The translations under genes were made by a program, and so were the position numbers. DNA of 64,000 bases, from NCBI RefSeq assembly GCF_001280065.1, contig NZ_LGEA01000001.1, positions 372,001 through 436,000 of the forward strand. The letters run 5' to 3'. This document shows positions 1 to 8,610 of this stretch, piece by piece. The notes under the pieces were generated by a model, which ran no database searches, was not told the origin of the DNA, and was given only the letters and a program-made list of their open reading frames with translations. The first letter of the stretch is position 1; each line of letters starts with the position of its first letter. The DNA is from Streptomyces sp. NRRL B-1140 (GTDB lineage: Bacteria > Actinomycetota > Actinomycetes > Streptomycetales > Streptomycetaceae).

Positions 1-717
1 GAGCGCGTGGGTGTAGCGGACGCGGGCGCCGGAGACACCGTAGCGGCGGGCATGGGCCGCGTACGGCGAGGCGAGGGCGTCGACCATGCCGGCGCGGACC
101 AGCCGGGACAGGGAACAGACCGGGCGGGACAACAGGACCAGCACGGGAAGCACCAGCACGGCGGGGTGACCGAGCAGGTCCGTGCCGAAGCCGACCGCCG
201 TCGGCGGCAGCCAGGTCAGTTTCAGTGCGAAAACCGTCACCAGCAGCACTCCGAGTGCGAACTCGGGGACGGCGTACACGGCGAGCGTCGCCGAGCTGAT
301 CAGCCGGTCGACGAGCCGCCCCTCGTGGCGGGCGGCGAGCACACCGAGCCCGAACCCGAGGGGGACGAGCAGGGCGAGGGTGAGGGCGGCCGGCAGCAGG
401 CTCGGGCCGAAACCGTCGGCGATGTATCCGGTGACCGGGCGGCCGGAGGTCAGGGAGGTGCCGAAGTCGCCATGCAGCATGCCCGTCGCCCAGTCCGCGA
501 GCCGTTCGTGGGCGGGCCGGTCCAGGTCCATGGACGCGCGGATCGCGGCGATGCGGGCGGGGTCGGGCTGGTCGCCCGCGAGGGCGACCGCGGCGTCGCC
601 CGGCAGCGCCTCGGTGAGCGCGAAGACCAGCAGCACGACGGCCACGGTCTGCACGGCACCGAGCACCAGCCGCCGGGCGACGAACGAGCGCAGACCGCTC
701 CGCTTCACGCCAGCCAT
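1..717 (-). CDS. ABC transporter permease, peptide/nickel (DppB/OppB) family, partial at the left edge
   Basis: About 239 residues are visible before the gene leaves the window. The frame starts MAGVKRSGLRSFVARRL and holds several hydrophobic segments, including VLGAVQTVAVVLLVFALTEA and long stretches around residues 95-200. This is the layout of the BPD_transp_1 permeases that pair with SBP_bac_5 binding proteins: an N-terminal membrane helix, a periplasmic-type loop (LPGDAAVALAGDQPDP) and then a helical core. The ATG lies inside the end of the binding-protein gene (13-bp overlap), so the two are probably translationally coupled. It would form the import channel for the ligand caught by the neighbouring lipoprotein. 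Family relatives import oligopeptides, nickel and opine-type metallophores; the ligand here is inferred only from the Zur-like control of the operon. The DppC partner and ATPases should lie just outside the window. Confidence 0.85.
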   Translation of the reverse strand, partial: MAGVKRSGLRSFVARRLVLGAVQTVAVVLLVFALTEALPGDAAVALAGDQPDPARIAAIRASMDLDRPAHERLADWATGMLHGDFGTSLTSGRPVTGYIADGFGPSLLPAALTLALLVPLGFGLGVLAARHEGRLVDRLISSATLAVYAVPEFALGVLLVTVFALKLTWLPPTAVGFGTDLLGHPAVLVLPVLVLLSRPVCSLSRLVRAGMVDALASPYAAHARRYGVSGARVRYTHAL

Positions 718-2270
718 ACCTTGTCGAAGCGGGCCCAGTCGAGGGTGTTGGCGGGGGCCTTGGTCTCCACTCCCCTGACGTTGCGTGCCGTTCCGATGAT
801 CCAGTCCGCGAAGCCCCAGATCAGGAAGCCGCCCTCGGTGTACAGGCGGCGCTGCATCCGCGTGTAGACAGCGGCCCGTTCGGTCTTGTCCCGGGTGGAC
901 TGGGCCTGCTGGTAGAGGGCGTCGAAGTCCTTGTGGTGCCACTTGGTGGCGTTGGTCGTGGAGTCGGTGAGCAGGCGCTGGGAGATGTGGGCCTCGATGG
1001 GCATGGCACCGGAGCGGTAGCAGCACAGGGTGCCGCCGTCGAGGATGTCGCTCCAGTAGGAGTCCTTGCTGCCCGTCTTCACGTCGATGGTGACGCCGGC
1101 CTCGGCGGCCTGGTCGCGGAAGATGCTCGCGGCCTCGGTGAACCCCGCGGCGACGGCCGAGGTGTCCAGGGTGACCTTCAGCTTCTCGGCACCGGCCTGC
1201 TTGAGCAGGGCCCGGGCGTGGTCGAGGTCCCGCTCGCGCTGCGGCAGTGCGGAGGCGTAGTACTCGTAGCCCTTGCCGAACAGGTCGTTGCCGACCTCGC
1301 CCGCACCGGACAGGGCGCCGTCGACGAGTTCCTGCCGGTCGGCGATGAGGAAGAAGGCCTCGCGCACCCGTTTGTCGTCGAAGGGCGGCCGGTCGGTCTT
1401 CATGCAGAACGCCTGCATGGCGCTGTTGCGCAGCCGCACGATCTCGATCCGTCCCCCGCCTTCGTGGGCGCGGGCGGTGGTGGGGTTCAGTTCGTGCGCG
1501 TACTCGACCTGTCCCGCAAGGAGGGCGTTGACGCGCGCGGACTCCTCGTTGGCGACGACGAACTCGATCTCGTCGAGGTGCGGGGCGCCGTCCCAGTAGT
1601 CCTCGTAGCGGCGGAAGACGGCGGAGCGGCCGGGTGTGAAGGAGACGAACCGGAAGGGGCCGGAGCCGATGGGCTTGTCGTCGAAGCCGGTGGCGTGCCG
1701 GGGGACGATGTACGCCCCGAACGCGGCGAGAATGTTGGGGAATTCGGCCGTGGGGCGCTTGCAGACGAACTCGACGGTTCGCTCGTCCGCGGCACGGCTG
1801 GCGTCGAGGTCGATGGGCTCCAGGGACGCCTTGGCGCGGAAGGCCTTCTCGGGGTCGGCGATACGGCGGTAGCTGTACAGGACGTCCTCGGCGGTGACCG
1901 GCTTCCCGTCGTGGAAGGTGGCCTGACGCAGCGTCACCCGCCAGCGCGCCAGGTTCTTGTCGGACTCCCACTTCTCGGCGAGGCGGGGCCGGGCGGAGAG
2001 ATCCGCGCCGTAGTCGGCGAGCTTGTCAAAGAGGGCCTTGGCGCGGGCGACGTCGGCGAACAGGTTGGCCAGGTGCGGGTCGAGGGTTTCGCTCGCGCCG
2101 CCGCCGGCGAAGGCCGCGCGCAGGCGTCCGCCCCGCTTCGGCGGTCCGTCGCCGCTGCCGGTTGCCTTGTCGTCCGTGCCGCCGCAGCCGGTGAGGGCGA
2201 GGGCGGCGGCGCCGGTGGTGGCGGCGAGGAAGCCGCGGCGGTGCAGGCCGGAAAGGGGTCTGTCGTACAT
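705..2270 (-). CDS. ABC transporter substrate-binding lipoprotein (SBP_bac_5 family)
   Basis: 521 residues, the normal size for DppA/OppA/NikA/CntA-type proteins. The N terminus has a twin-arginine-like RRGF motif, a hydrophobic stretch and a lipobox LTGC, so the mature protein should be a lipid-anchored surface protein. The body follows family order: GGRLRAAFAGG, LDPHLANLF, the AEDVLYSYRR segment typical of cluster-C binding proteins, and a C-terminal WARFDKVW ending. ATG at 2270 is preceded by AAGGA about 7 nt upstream. It follows the methyltransferase gene by 15 bp and overlaps the permease start. In this operon it most likely captures the exported small molecule, possibly metal-loaded. 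Substrate class (peptide, nickel complex or metallophore) cannot be read from sequence alone. Confidence 0.9.
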   Translation of the reverse strand: MYDRPLSGLHRRGFLAATTGAAALALTGCGGTDDKATGSGDGPPKRGGRLRAAFAGGGASETLDPHLANLFADVARAKALFDKLADYGADLSARPRLAEKWESDKNLARWRVTLRQATFHDGKPVTAEDVLYSYRRIADPEKAFRAKASLEPIDLDASRAADERTVEFVCKRPTAEFPNILAAFGAYIVPRHATGFDDKPIGSGPFRFVSFTPGRSAVFRRYEDYWDGAPHLDEIEFVVANEESARVNALLAGQVEYAHELNPTTARAHEGGGRIEIVRLRNSAMQAFCMKTDRPPFDDKRVREAFFLIADRQELVDGALSGAGEVGNDLFGKGYEYYASALPQRERDLDHARALLKQAGAEKLKVTLDTSAVAAGFTEAASIFRDQAAEAGVTIDVKTGSKDSYWSDILDGGTLCCYRSGAMPIEAHISQRLLTDSTTNATKWHHKDFDALYQQAQSTRDKTERAAVYTRMQRRLYTEGGFLIWGFADWIIGTARNVRGVETKAPANTLDWARFDKVWLA

Positions 2271-2285
2271 GCCTGGTCCTTCGTG

Positions 2286-3074
2286 TCAGGGGGTGTGCAG
2301 CCGCGCGACGAGGTGCAGCCGGTCGCCGTCGGTGGCCGTGCCGGGTGAGGTGGCCTCCGGCCAGGGGGGTTCGGTGCGCGGGCCGGGGCCGTCGTGGAGT
2401 TCGAGCACCTCGAATCCGTGCGCGGCGAGGAAGTGCCGCAGTTCGTGCGGGAACAGCAGGCGCCAGGCGGAGTGCTGCGTGACGGGCGGGGAGGAGTCGC
2501 CGGTGGTCCATACGCGGGTCCGGCGCAGGAGCTGGGCGGCGCGGTCCAGGGTGAGGGTCGTCGTGGACCGGTAGGTGATGCCCTGCCAGGTGAACGCGTC
2601 GACGACGGGCCGCTCCAGCAGGTCGGTCCGGCCCAGGAAGTACGCGCCGTTGCGCATCTCCGCGACGAGCAGTCCGCCCGGGGCGAGGGCGTGGCGGCAG
2701 GAGGCGAGGAAGCCGTCGAGCTGGTCGTTGGTGTGGCAGTACAGCAGGGAGCTGTCCAGGCAGACGACGGCGTCGAACGCCGACCGGCCGAGGTCGAAGC
2801 CGTGCAGGTCGGCCCGGACGTACCGGGGCCCGGGTTGGTGGGCGCGGGCATGGGCGAGCATCGCCTCGGAGAGGTCGGCGCCGGTGACGGTCCGGCCGGC
2901 CCGGTGCAGTCCGGCGGCGTCCCGGCCGGTACCGCAGCCCATGTCCAGCACGCGCGCCCCGGCTCCGTGGTGGCGCAGGCGGTCCTCCGTCCAGCGGGCG
3001 GCCCGTCGTTCGGCGTCGGGGAAGCGGGCCTCGTACAGCGCGGGGTGGTCGGTGAGCAGGTTGCCGCTCGTCAT
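2286..3074 (-). CDS. Class I SAM-dependent methyltransferase
   Basis: 262 residues starting MTSGNLLTDHPALYEARFPD. Motif I is VLDMGCGTGRDAAGL, followed by an acidic motif II (VTGADLSEAML) and the FDAVVCLDSSLLY motif, which is the standard Rossmann SAM-binding core. The closest general class is methyltransferase domain 11/25. The ATG overlaps the stop of the upstream MFS gene by 4 bp (ATGA), so it is coupled to the operon. It probably N-, O- or C-methylates an intermediate of the small molecule made by the operon; the acceptor is unknown. A longer upstream extension of this frame runs through the MFS gene and is not coding. Confidence 0.85.
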   Translation of the reverse strand: MTSGNLLTDHPALYEARFPDAERRAARWTEDRLRHHGAGARVLDMGCGTGRDAAGLHRAGRTVTGADLSEAMLAHARAHQPGPRYVRADLHGFDLGRSAFDAVVCLDSSLLYCHTNDQLDGFLASCRHALAPGGLLVAEMRNGAYFLGRTDLLERPVVDAFTWQGITYRSTTTLTLDRAAQLLRRTRVWTTGDSSPPVTQHSAWRLLFPHELRHFLAAHGFEVLELHDGPGPRTEPPWPEATSPGTATDGDRLHLVARLHTP

Positions 3075-4306
3075 GCCGTGCTCCTCTCCCCGACCGGGAC
3101 GGCGGACTGGGGGGCGCTGCGGGCGGGCAGGGCACCCAGCCGGTGCAGCCAGGCCACGCCGAGCGCGGAGAGAAGGCCGCAGAGCGCGCAGCTCACCCAG
3201 GGCAGCCATACGGCGTTCCGCGCTCCGCTGTCCATGGCCCAGCCGACGGCGGCGTTGCCGAGAGCGGCGGCGACGCCGGAGACGGCGTAGAAGATCCCGA
3301 AGTACGTGCCGGTCAGCTCGGGGCGGCCGAAGCCGGGGATCAGCTCCATGACGAAGGGCTGGGCGACCATGAGGCCGAGGTAGAGCAGCAGGGCGCAGGC
3401 CAGGAGTGGCAGCAGGCCGGGGCTGAAGGCCGGCAGCACGAAGGACAGCCCCATCATCGCGAGTCCGCCGGTGATCCAACCAGCCCTGTTGCCAAGGGAC
3501 TTGAGGGCCCGGGTGATCCTCAGCTGGAGCGCCAGGTTCGCCACCGTACCGACGAGGAAGACGAGGCCGGCCGCCCCGTCCCAGCCGGTGGCCCGCCTCG
3601 CTCCGTCCGGCAGCAGCAGATACAGCTGACTCTCGAGGGTGAACAGGCCGACGACGGCGAACGAGAAGGCCAGGAACGCCCGGTTGCCGAGCACCTCCCG
3701 CCAGTCCCCGAGGACGCCACCCGCACTCGGCTCGGCCTTGCGCACGGGCAGGACGAGGGCCTGGGCCGCGGTGAGCACCGCGAAGATCCCGGCGGCGGTC
3801 AGAGCGGACGTACGGAAGTCGACGAGGAGCAGCACACTGCCCAGCAGCGGCCCGACGAGCGCGCCGGACGTGGCGAACACGTTGAACAGGGCGAACGCCT
3901 CGGCCCTGCGCTCCCCCGCCTCCTGCGCGAGATACGCCCGCACGGCCGGGTTGAACAGCGCCCCGGCGACGCCGCTGAGCACGGCGGCGGCGAGCAGCAC
4001 CGCGAGCCCGTCGCCGAGCGCGAACAGCGCGAACCCGAGGGTGCGCAGGGCGCATCCGGCGATGATGACGCCGCGCGCGCCCAGCCGGTCGGAGGCGGAG
4101 CCGCCGATGATGAACAGGCCCTGCTGGCTGAGGTTGCGCACGCCGAGGACGATGCCGACGGCCGCCGCCGACAGGCCGAGGTTCTCGGTGAGGTGGGTGG
4201 CGAGGTAGGGGATGAGCAGGTAGAAGCCGGTGTTGACGCCGAACTGGTTGACCAGCAGCAGCCGCACGGCGGGCGGGAAGCGCCGTATCTCATGCCACGT
4301 CCTCAC
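3071..4306 (-). CDS. MFS transporter, probable metallophore exporter
   Basis: 411 residues with about 12 predicted membrane helices. The start chosen is GTG at 4306 (VRTWHEIRRFPPAVRLLLVNQFGVN), the first codon that gives a normal MFS N terminus; a longer frame would overlap the upstream gene without family similarity. The loop after helix 2 (LGVRNLSQQGLFIIGGSASDRLGARG) is the degenerate MFS motif A (G-x-x-SDRxGxR). It overlaps the epimerase stop by 17 bp and the methyltransferase start by 4 bp. MFS exporters are common partners of siderophore and opine-metallophore genes, so export of the operon's product is the natural inference. Confidence 0.88.
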   Translation of the reverse strand: MRTWHEIRRFPPAVRLLLVNQFGVNTGFYLLIPYLATHLTENLGLSAAAVGIVLGVRNLSQQGLFIIGGSASDRLGARGVIIAGCALRTLGFALFALGDGLAVLLAAAVLSGVAGALFNPAVRAYLAQEAGERRAEAFALFNVFATSGALVGPLLGSVLLLVDFRTSALTAAGIFAVLTAAQALVLPVRKAEPSAGGVLGDWREVLGNRAFLAFSFAVVGLFTLESQLYLLLPDGARRATGWDGAAGLVFLVGTVANLALQLRITRALKSLGNRAGWITGGLAMMGLSFVLPAFSPGLLPLLACALLLYLGLMVAQPFVMELIPGFGRPELTGTYFGIFYAVSGVAAALGNAAVGWAMDSGARNAVWLPWVSCALCGLLSALGVAWLHRLGALPARSAPQSAVPVGERSTA

Positions 4307-5342
4307 GTGCCGCCACCTCCTCGACGCCCAGCCCCGGAGAGCCACTCGCCCGTACGACGCCGTCGCCTCCGCCGATACCGGTCCACGGGTCGTGGGCGAG
4401 CAGCAGGTGTCCGTCGAGGTCGGCCCAGCGGGCGCGGCCGGCCAGGTGGACGGCGGGAGCCAGGCCGAGCGTGCTGGCGGTGAGGCAGCCCAGCATGAGT
4501 GCGGTGCCGCTGCCCTCGATCGACTCGGCGATGCGCAGGGCGGTGTGCACGCCGCCGCACTTGGCGAGCTTGACGTTGACGCCCTGGACGCGTCCGGCGA
4601 GGCGGCGGACATCGTCCAGGTCCACGGCGTCCTCGTCGGCGATGACGGGCAGCGGTGCGCGTTCCGCGAGGGCGCCCAGGGCGTCCGGGTCGCCGGGGGC
4701 GACGGGCTGCTCCACGGCTTCCACCCCGAGGTCGGCGAAACGCGGCAGCAGGGCGGCCGCCTGCGCCATGGACCAGGCGCCGTTGGGGTCGAGGAGCAGC
4801 CGGGCCCGGGGGGCGGCGCGGCGGACGGAGCGGACCCGTTCGATGTCGTCCTGAGGGTCGGGGGCGCCGGCTTTGACCTTGATGATCTCGAAGCCGCTCG
4901 CGGCGAGACGGCGTGCTTGCGCCGCCGCCCGGCCGGGGGTCGTGATGCCGATGGTGCGTGCGGTGGCCGCGACGGGCGGTTCGGCGGCTCCGAGGAGGCG
5001 GTGCACGGGGACGCCCGCCCGCTTGCCGGCCAGGTCGAGCAGCGCCGACTCGACGGCGGCGGTCACGGCGGCCGGCACGTCCACGCCGGGCCACTCCCCC
5101 GCTCGCAGGGCCTCCAGGGCGCTCTCCGGATCGGCGAAGCGGCCGGGGTCCGCCGCGGTGAGGAGTCGTATCAGCCGGTCGGTGCCGAGTCCGTAGTAGA
5201 CGCTGGTGACGGCCTCGCCGTGGCCGCGCAGTCCGTCGTGCTCGACGGTCAGCCAGACGGCGTCGCGTGCGGCCATGACGGAACGGGAGATGCGCAGGGG
5301 TTCGGCGAGTTCGAGGCGCACGGTGCGCAGACGGGACTTCAC
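4290..5342 (-). CDS. Enolase-superfamily enzyme, dipeptide-epimerase / muconate-cycloisomerase group
   Basis: 350 residues starting at GTG 5342 (VKSRLRTVRLELAEPLRI); an open frame extends further upstream but only this start matches the family N terminus and gives a 4-bp GTGA overlap with the PLP gene. Catalytic landmarks of the MLE/dipeptide-epimerase subgroup are present: a KxK base motif (EIIKVKAG), metal ligands in LLDPNGAW, EQPV and IADEDA, and the second catalytic Lys in NVKLAKCGG. Characterised relatives epimerise the second residue of dipeptides such as L-Ala-Glu. Next to an ATP-grasp ligase this suggests epimerisation of a dipeptide-like intermediate, but o-succinylbenzoate-synthase-like or other chemistry cannot be excluded. 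Confidence 0.85.
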   Translation of the reverse strand: MKSRLRTVRLELAEPLRISRSVMAARDAVWLTVEHDGLRGHGEAVTSVYYGLGTDRLIRLLTAADPGRFADPESALEALRAGEWPGVDVPAAVTAAVESALLDLAGKRAGVPVHRLLGAAEPPVAATARTIGITTPGRAAAQARRLAASGFEIIKVKAGAPDPQDDIERVRSVRRAAPRARLLLDPNGAWSMAQAAALLPRFADLGVEAVEQPVAPGDPDALGALAERAPLPVIADEDAVDLDDVRRLAGRVQGVNVKLAKCGGVHTALRIAESIEGSGTALMLGCLTASTLGLAPAVHLAGRARWADLDGHLLLAHDPWTGIGGGDGVVRASGSPGLGVEEVAAREDVA

Positions 5343-6427
5343 GGGCGCTCGTTCCGGAGGGCGGGGGCGGCGAGCGGGTCGGTGACCCTGGTGCAGCGGA
5401 CCCAGCCGGCGGCCTCGGCCGCGTACGGGTGCGGGATCTCGACGGGCCGGGTGGCCGCGGTCGACGGCTCGAGGCCGTGGGCGGTGGTGAAGTCGTCGTC
5501 GTAGACCGTGCCGAGGTAACGGTGCGGGCCGTCGGGGAAGACGGTGGCGACGACCGCCCCGGGGTGGACGCGGGCCGCCCAGGCGGCGACCCGGGCCGCG
5601 GCTCCCGTGCTCCAGCCGCCGCTGACGAAGGCGCCCCGCGCCAGCCGCCGGCAGCTGTCGACGGCCTCGGCGGGGCCGACCCAGTGGACCTCGTCGAAGG
5701 CGTCGTAGGCGACGTTGCGCGGGTGGATGCTGCTGCCCAGGCCGCGCATCAGCCGGGGCCTGGCGGGCTGGCCGAAGATGGTGGAGCCGGTGGCGTCGAC
5801 GCCGATGAGCCGCAGGGCGGGCCAGTGCCGGCGCAGGGGGCCGATGATGCCGGCGCTGTGCCCGCCTGTGCCGACGCTGCACACCAGGATGTCGAGGTGG
5901 TCGAGCTGCACGGCGAGTTCGGCGGCCAGGGAGGCGTAGCCGGCGGTGTTGTCGGGGTTGTTGTACTGGTCGGGCCAGTAGGCGCCGGGCAGTTCGGCGA
6001 GCAGGCCGCGCAGCAGGGCGAGGCGGGCGGCCTGCCAGCCGCCCCGCTCCGCCGGACGGTCGGCGATCTCCAGCCGCACCCCGTGCGAGAGCAGCAACTG
6101 CCGCATGGACGGTTCCAGTTCACGGTCGCCGACCAGCACGATGGGATGGCCGAGTGCCTGTCCGGCGAAGGCCAGGCCGATGCCGAGCGTGCCGGAGGTG
6201 GATTCCACGACCGGTGCGCCGGGCAGCAGTTCGCCGCGGTCACGCGCGCCCAGCAGCATGGACACGGCGGCCCGGGCCTTCATCCCGCCCACCGCGAGCC
6301 CTTCGAGCTTGGCCCAGAAACCGGGGTGCGGGCCCGGCAGGCCGGCGGCGATCCGGGCCAGCGGGGTTCTGCCGACCAGGGACAGCAGCTCGCGGCGGGC
6401 GTCGGGCAGGACGGCGGTCGTGGTCAT
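5339..6427 (-). CDS. PLP-dependent cysteine-synthase-family enzyme
   Basis: 362 residues starting MTTTAVLPDARREL at ATG 6427, overlapping the DUF364 gene by 4 bp. It has the beta-replacement (fold type II) layout: LVGRTPLARI near the N terminus, the probable PLP Lys at about residue 50 in GGMKARAAVSM, the cofactor-binding loop ESTSGTLGIGLAFAG, and the phosphate loop GTGGHSAGI. In canonical O-acetylserine sulfhydrylase the loop reads TSGNTG; here the Asn is Leu, so the substrate pocket is probably altered. In staphyloferrin B synthesis the paralogue SbnA builds a 2,3-diaminopropionate precursor, which makes a non-proteinogenic amino acid a reasonable product here. No SbnB-like partner is visible, so the reaction is inferred. 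Confidence 0.85.
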   Translation of the reverse strand: MTTTAVLPDARRELLSLVGRTPLARIAAGLPGPHPGFWAKLEGLAVGGMKARAAVSMLLGARDRGELLPGAPVVESTSGTLGIGLAFAGQALGHPIVLVGDRELEPSMRQLLLSHGVRLEIADRPAERGGWQAARLALLRGLLAELPGAYWPDQYNNPDNTAGYASLAAELAVQLDHLDILVCSVGTGGHSAGIIGPLRRHWPALRLIGVDATGSTIFGQPARPRLMRGLGSSIHPRNVAYDAFDEVHWVGPAEAVDSCRRLARGAFVSGGWSTGAAARVAAWAARVHPGAVVATVFPDGPHRYLGTVYDDDFTTAHGLEPSTAATRPVEIPHPYAAEAAGWVRCTRVTDPLAAPALRNERP

Positions 6428-7266
6428 CGCCGGCCTCCCGGACGGGAACCGTCGTAGCGGTGGAGGACACCGGGGCCGCCGTCCAGCCAGAAGAACGGGT
6501 ACGGCTCCGCGCACACCGCGGTGACGCCCTGCCCGAGGAGGCGGGGCAGCACGGCGCTCCCGGTCTGGGCGAACATCACCAGCTGCTTGCCGTGGGCGAG
6601 CGCGTGCCGCCGCAGCGGTTCGAAGGTTCCGTTGCCCAGGGTCATGCCGGAGACGAGCAGGGCGTCACACCGCCCCGCTGCGGCGAGCGCGTCCGTGACG
6701 ACCGGCTCGCCCCACTCGGTGCGGTCGCCCTTGAGGTCGCAGGGTACGTAGCGCAGTTGGCGCGAACGCAGCGCTTCCAGCAGGGAGTTGACCACCCCGA
6801 CCACGAGGACGGTGGCGCCCGGCGGCAGGTCCAGCAGATCTGCGACGGCGTTCGCCCGGGCCCGGGACTTCTCCAGCGACGACCCGCCCGGCAGCGCGAC
6901 CGGCGTGGCCCCGTGCTCCGGGGTGTGCGGCGAGACGTGCATCAGGTAGGCGTCGAGGGCCGCCACCCGTACCGGCGGCAGCGGGTGCTCCAGCAGCCCG
7001 GCCACGTCCGCGCCCACGCACTCCTCGACGGCGCTGTCCGGCAGTGTCCCGGGCTCGACCGCGCAGGAGCCGACGGCTGCGGCCAGGCGCAGGCTGAGGA
7101 CCTCGTTGCGGTAGCCGGTGCCGCGCCCGTCGTGCCGGACGGCCTGGCGGGTGGTGAAGGCGACGGCGATGCGCAGGGTGCCCGGGTCGGGCCCGAAGGC
7201 CCCGGCGCGCACCAGGCCCACCAGGTCCTCGTACGTCCGGCAGGTGCCGGTGAGGGCGGTGGTCAC
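6424..7266 (-). CDS. DUF364-like putative heavy-metal-chelation protein
   Basis: 280 residues starting at GTG 7266 (VTTALTGTCRTYEDL), with GTGA overlap to the ATP-grasp stop. The C-terminal half has the Rossmann-like DUF364 pattern: VLVVGVVNSLLEALRS, CDALLVSGMTLGNGTFEPL, KQLVMFAQTGSAVLP and LLGQGVTAVCAEPYPFFWL. The N-terminal half (YRNEVLSLRLAAAVGSC) fits the companion DUF4213-like region. Members of this family are described as putative heavy-metal-chelation proteins but their biochemistry is largely unknown. Its place between an ATP-grasp ligase and a PLP enzyme, under a Zur-like operator, supports a role in making or loading a metal-binding molecule. Its exact function is unassigned. Confidence 0.72.
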   Translation of the reverse strand: MTTALTGTCRTYEDLVGLVRAGAFGPDPGTLRIAVAFTTRQAVRHDGRGTGYRNEVLSLRLAAAVGSCAVEPGTLPDSAVEECVGADVAGLLEHPLPPVRVAALDAYLMHVSPHTPEHGATPVALPGGSSLEKSRARANAVADLLDLPPGATVLVVGVVNSLLEALRSRQLRYVPCDLKGDRTEWGEPVVTDALAAAGRCDALLVSGMTLGNGTFEPLRRHALAHGKQLVMFAQTGSAVLPRLLGQGVTAVCAEPYPFFWLDGGPGVLHRYDGSRPGGRR

Positions 7267-8519
7267 CGGATCACCAGCCCGGCCCGCAGTCCGTCCAGCA
7301 GGGTCTCGACGCGGGCGCGGGCCCCGAGCCCGTCGGGGTCGCCGGCCATGACGTGGCCCAGGTACTCGTTGTTGCTGCCCGCGGCCTTCACCGTCCGTCC
7401 CGGCTCGGCAAGTTGCACTTCCAGAACCCCGGGCAGGTCTTCGGTCCCGCGGCCGTCGAGTGCTTCGAGGGTGCCCGACGATCCCGGCACCAGGAAGCCG
7501 ATGGCGGCACTGCGCAGCCCGGTGTCCGTGTGCCGCAGGTCGGGCGCGCGGCCCAGGGCGACGTCCACGCAGGCGGCGGCGAGGTCGATTCCGGTGACGT
7601 GCCGCACCAGTTCGGTGATGCGGTTCCCGGCCGGCCGGGGGTTGACCTCGACCACGCGTGGTCCGGCGGAGGTCAGTTTGATCTCCGTGTGCGCCACGAC
7701 CCCGTCGGTCAGCCCGAGGGCCTTGAGCGCGGCCAGGGCGGTCTGCTCGGCGGCCTCGGCGTCGGCGGAGGTGAGGGCGGCCGGGAACATGTGCCCGGTC
7801 TCGACGAAGGCGGGTGCCCCGGCGACGCTCTTGTCGGTCACGCCCACCACATGGACCGCGCCGGCGTACGACACCGTCTCGACACTCACCTCGGGCCCGT
7901 CCAGCAGCTCTTCCAGCAGCACCACGGGGGTGCGCCGCTGGCCGCGGGCGTTGAGAGGGAAGTCGGCCAACTCGCGGCAGGCGGCGGACAGTCCGGCCTC
8001 GTCGTCCACCCGGCGCACGTACATGCCCGCGCACAGGTCGACCGGCTTGACGACCAGCGGATATCCGATGCCGTGTGCGGCCCGGGCGATGTCGGCCCAC
8101 TCCTCCTCCACGGCGAAGCGCGGTCCGGGCACCCCGGCGTCCTCCAGGACGTGGCGGGTGGCGTCCTTGCGGCAGGCGTCGCCGACCGCCTCGGCCCCCG
8201 GGCCGGGCAGGCCCAGCCGCTCCGCGATCCGCGCCACGGCGGGCAGGTAGTAGTCGCAGGAGGTGATGACCCCGTCGAAGCCGAGCACGCCGTGCAGCCG
8301 CTCGGCCTCCGGGAGCAGCGCCTCGATGTCGTTGGTGTCGGCCGTGATGATGTGGCGGGCCCCGAGCAGCGGATGGGCCGTCCCCTCCGGTGCCGAGCGC
8401 AGGTAGTGGTGCAGATCGCGGGTGAGGAGCGTGAACGCGTGCCCGTTCTCCCGGATCGCCCTCGGCAGCAGTCGGCTCATGGACCCGACCCAGCTCTCGA
8501 CCACCAACAGATGAGCCAC
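7263..8519 (-). CDS. ATP-grasp ligase, probable first gene of the metallophore operon
   Basis: 418 residues from GTG 8519 (VAHLLVVESWVGSMSRLLP). I prefer this start to the in-frame codon at 8552 because an AAAGGGGAG ribosome site sits immediately before it. ATP-grasp features: VLEDAGVPGPRFAVEEE, the lysine strand YPLVVKPVDLCAGM, EELLDGPEVSVETVSY, and the metal-binding VVEVNPRPAGNRITEL. This is the carboxylate-amine ligase group that includes L-amino-acid ligases and BacD/CarB-like enzymes. It most likely joins an amino acid to another amine through an acyl phosphate. It opens a run of eight genes that overlap or nearly abut, and lies about 90 bp downstream of the Zur-like box. Confidence 0.85.
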   Translation of the reverse strand: MAHLLVVESWVGSMSRLLPRAIRENGHAFTLLTRDLHHYLRSAPEGTAHPLLGARHIITADTNDIEALLPEAERLHGVLGFDGVITSCDYYLPAVARIAERLGLPGPGAEAVGDACRKDATRHVLEDAGVPGPRFAVEEEWADIARAAHGIGYPLVVKPVDLCAGMYVRRVDDEAGLSAACRELADFPLNARGQRRTPVVLLEELLDGPEVSVETVSYAGAVHVVGVTDKSVAGAPAFVETGHMFPAALTSADAEAAEQTALAALKALGLTDGVVAHTEIKLTSAGPRVVEVNPRPAGNRITELVRHVTGIDLAAACVDVALGRAPDLRHTDTGLRSAAIGFLVPGSSGTLEALDGRGTEDLPGVLEVQLAEPGRTVKAAGSNNEYLGHVMAGDPDGLGARARVETLLDGLRAGLVIR

Positions 8520-8610
8520 GACTCCCCTTTCTTCACGATGAGTTCGAGGCATGCGGGCAGCCCGGCGGGGCCTCGGCGAGGAGGGCGCGGGATACCGTCG
8601 GAGACGCTAC

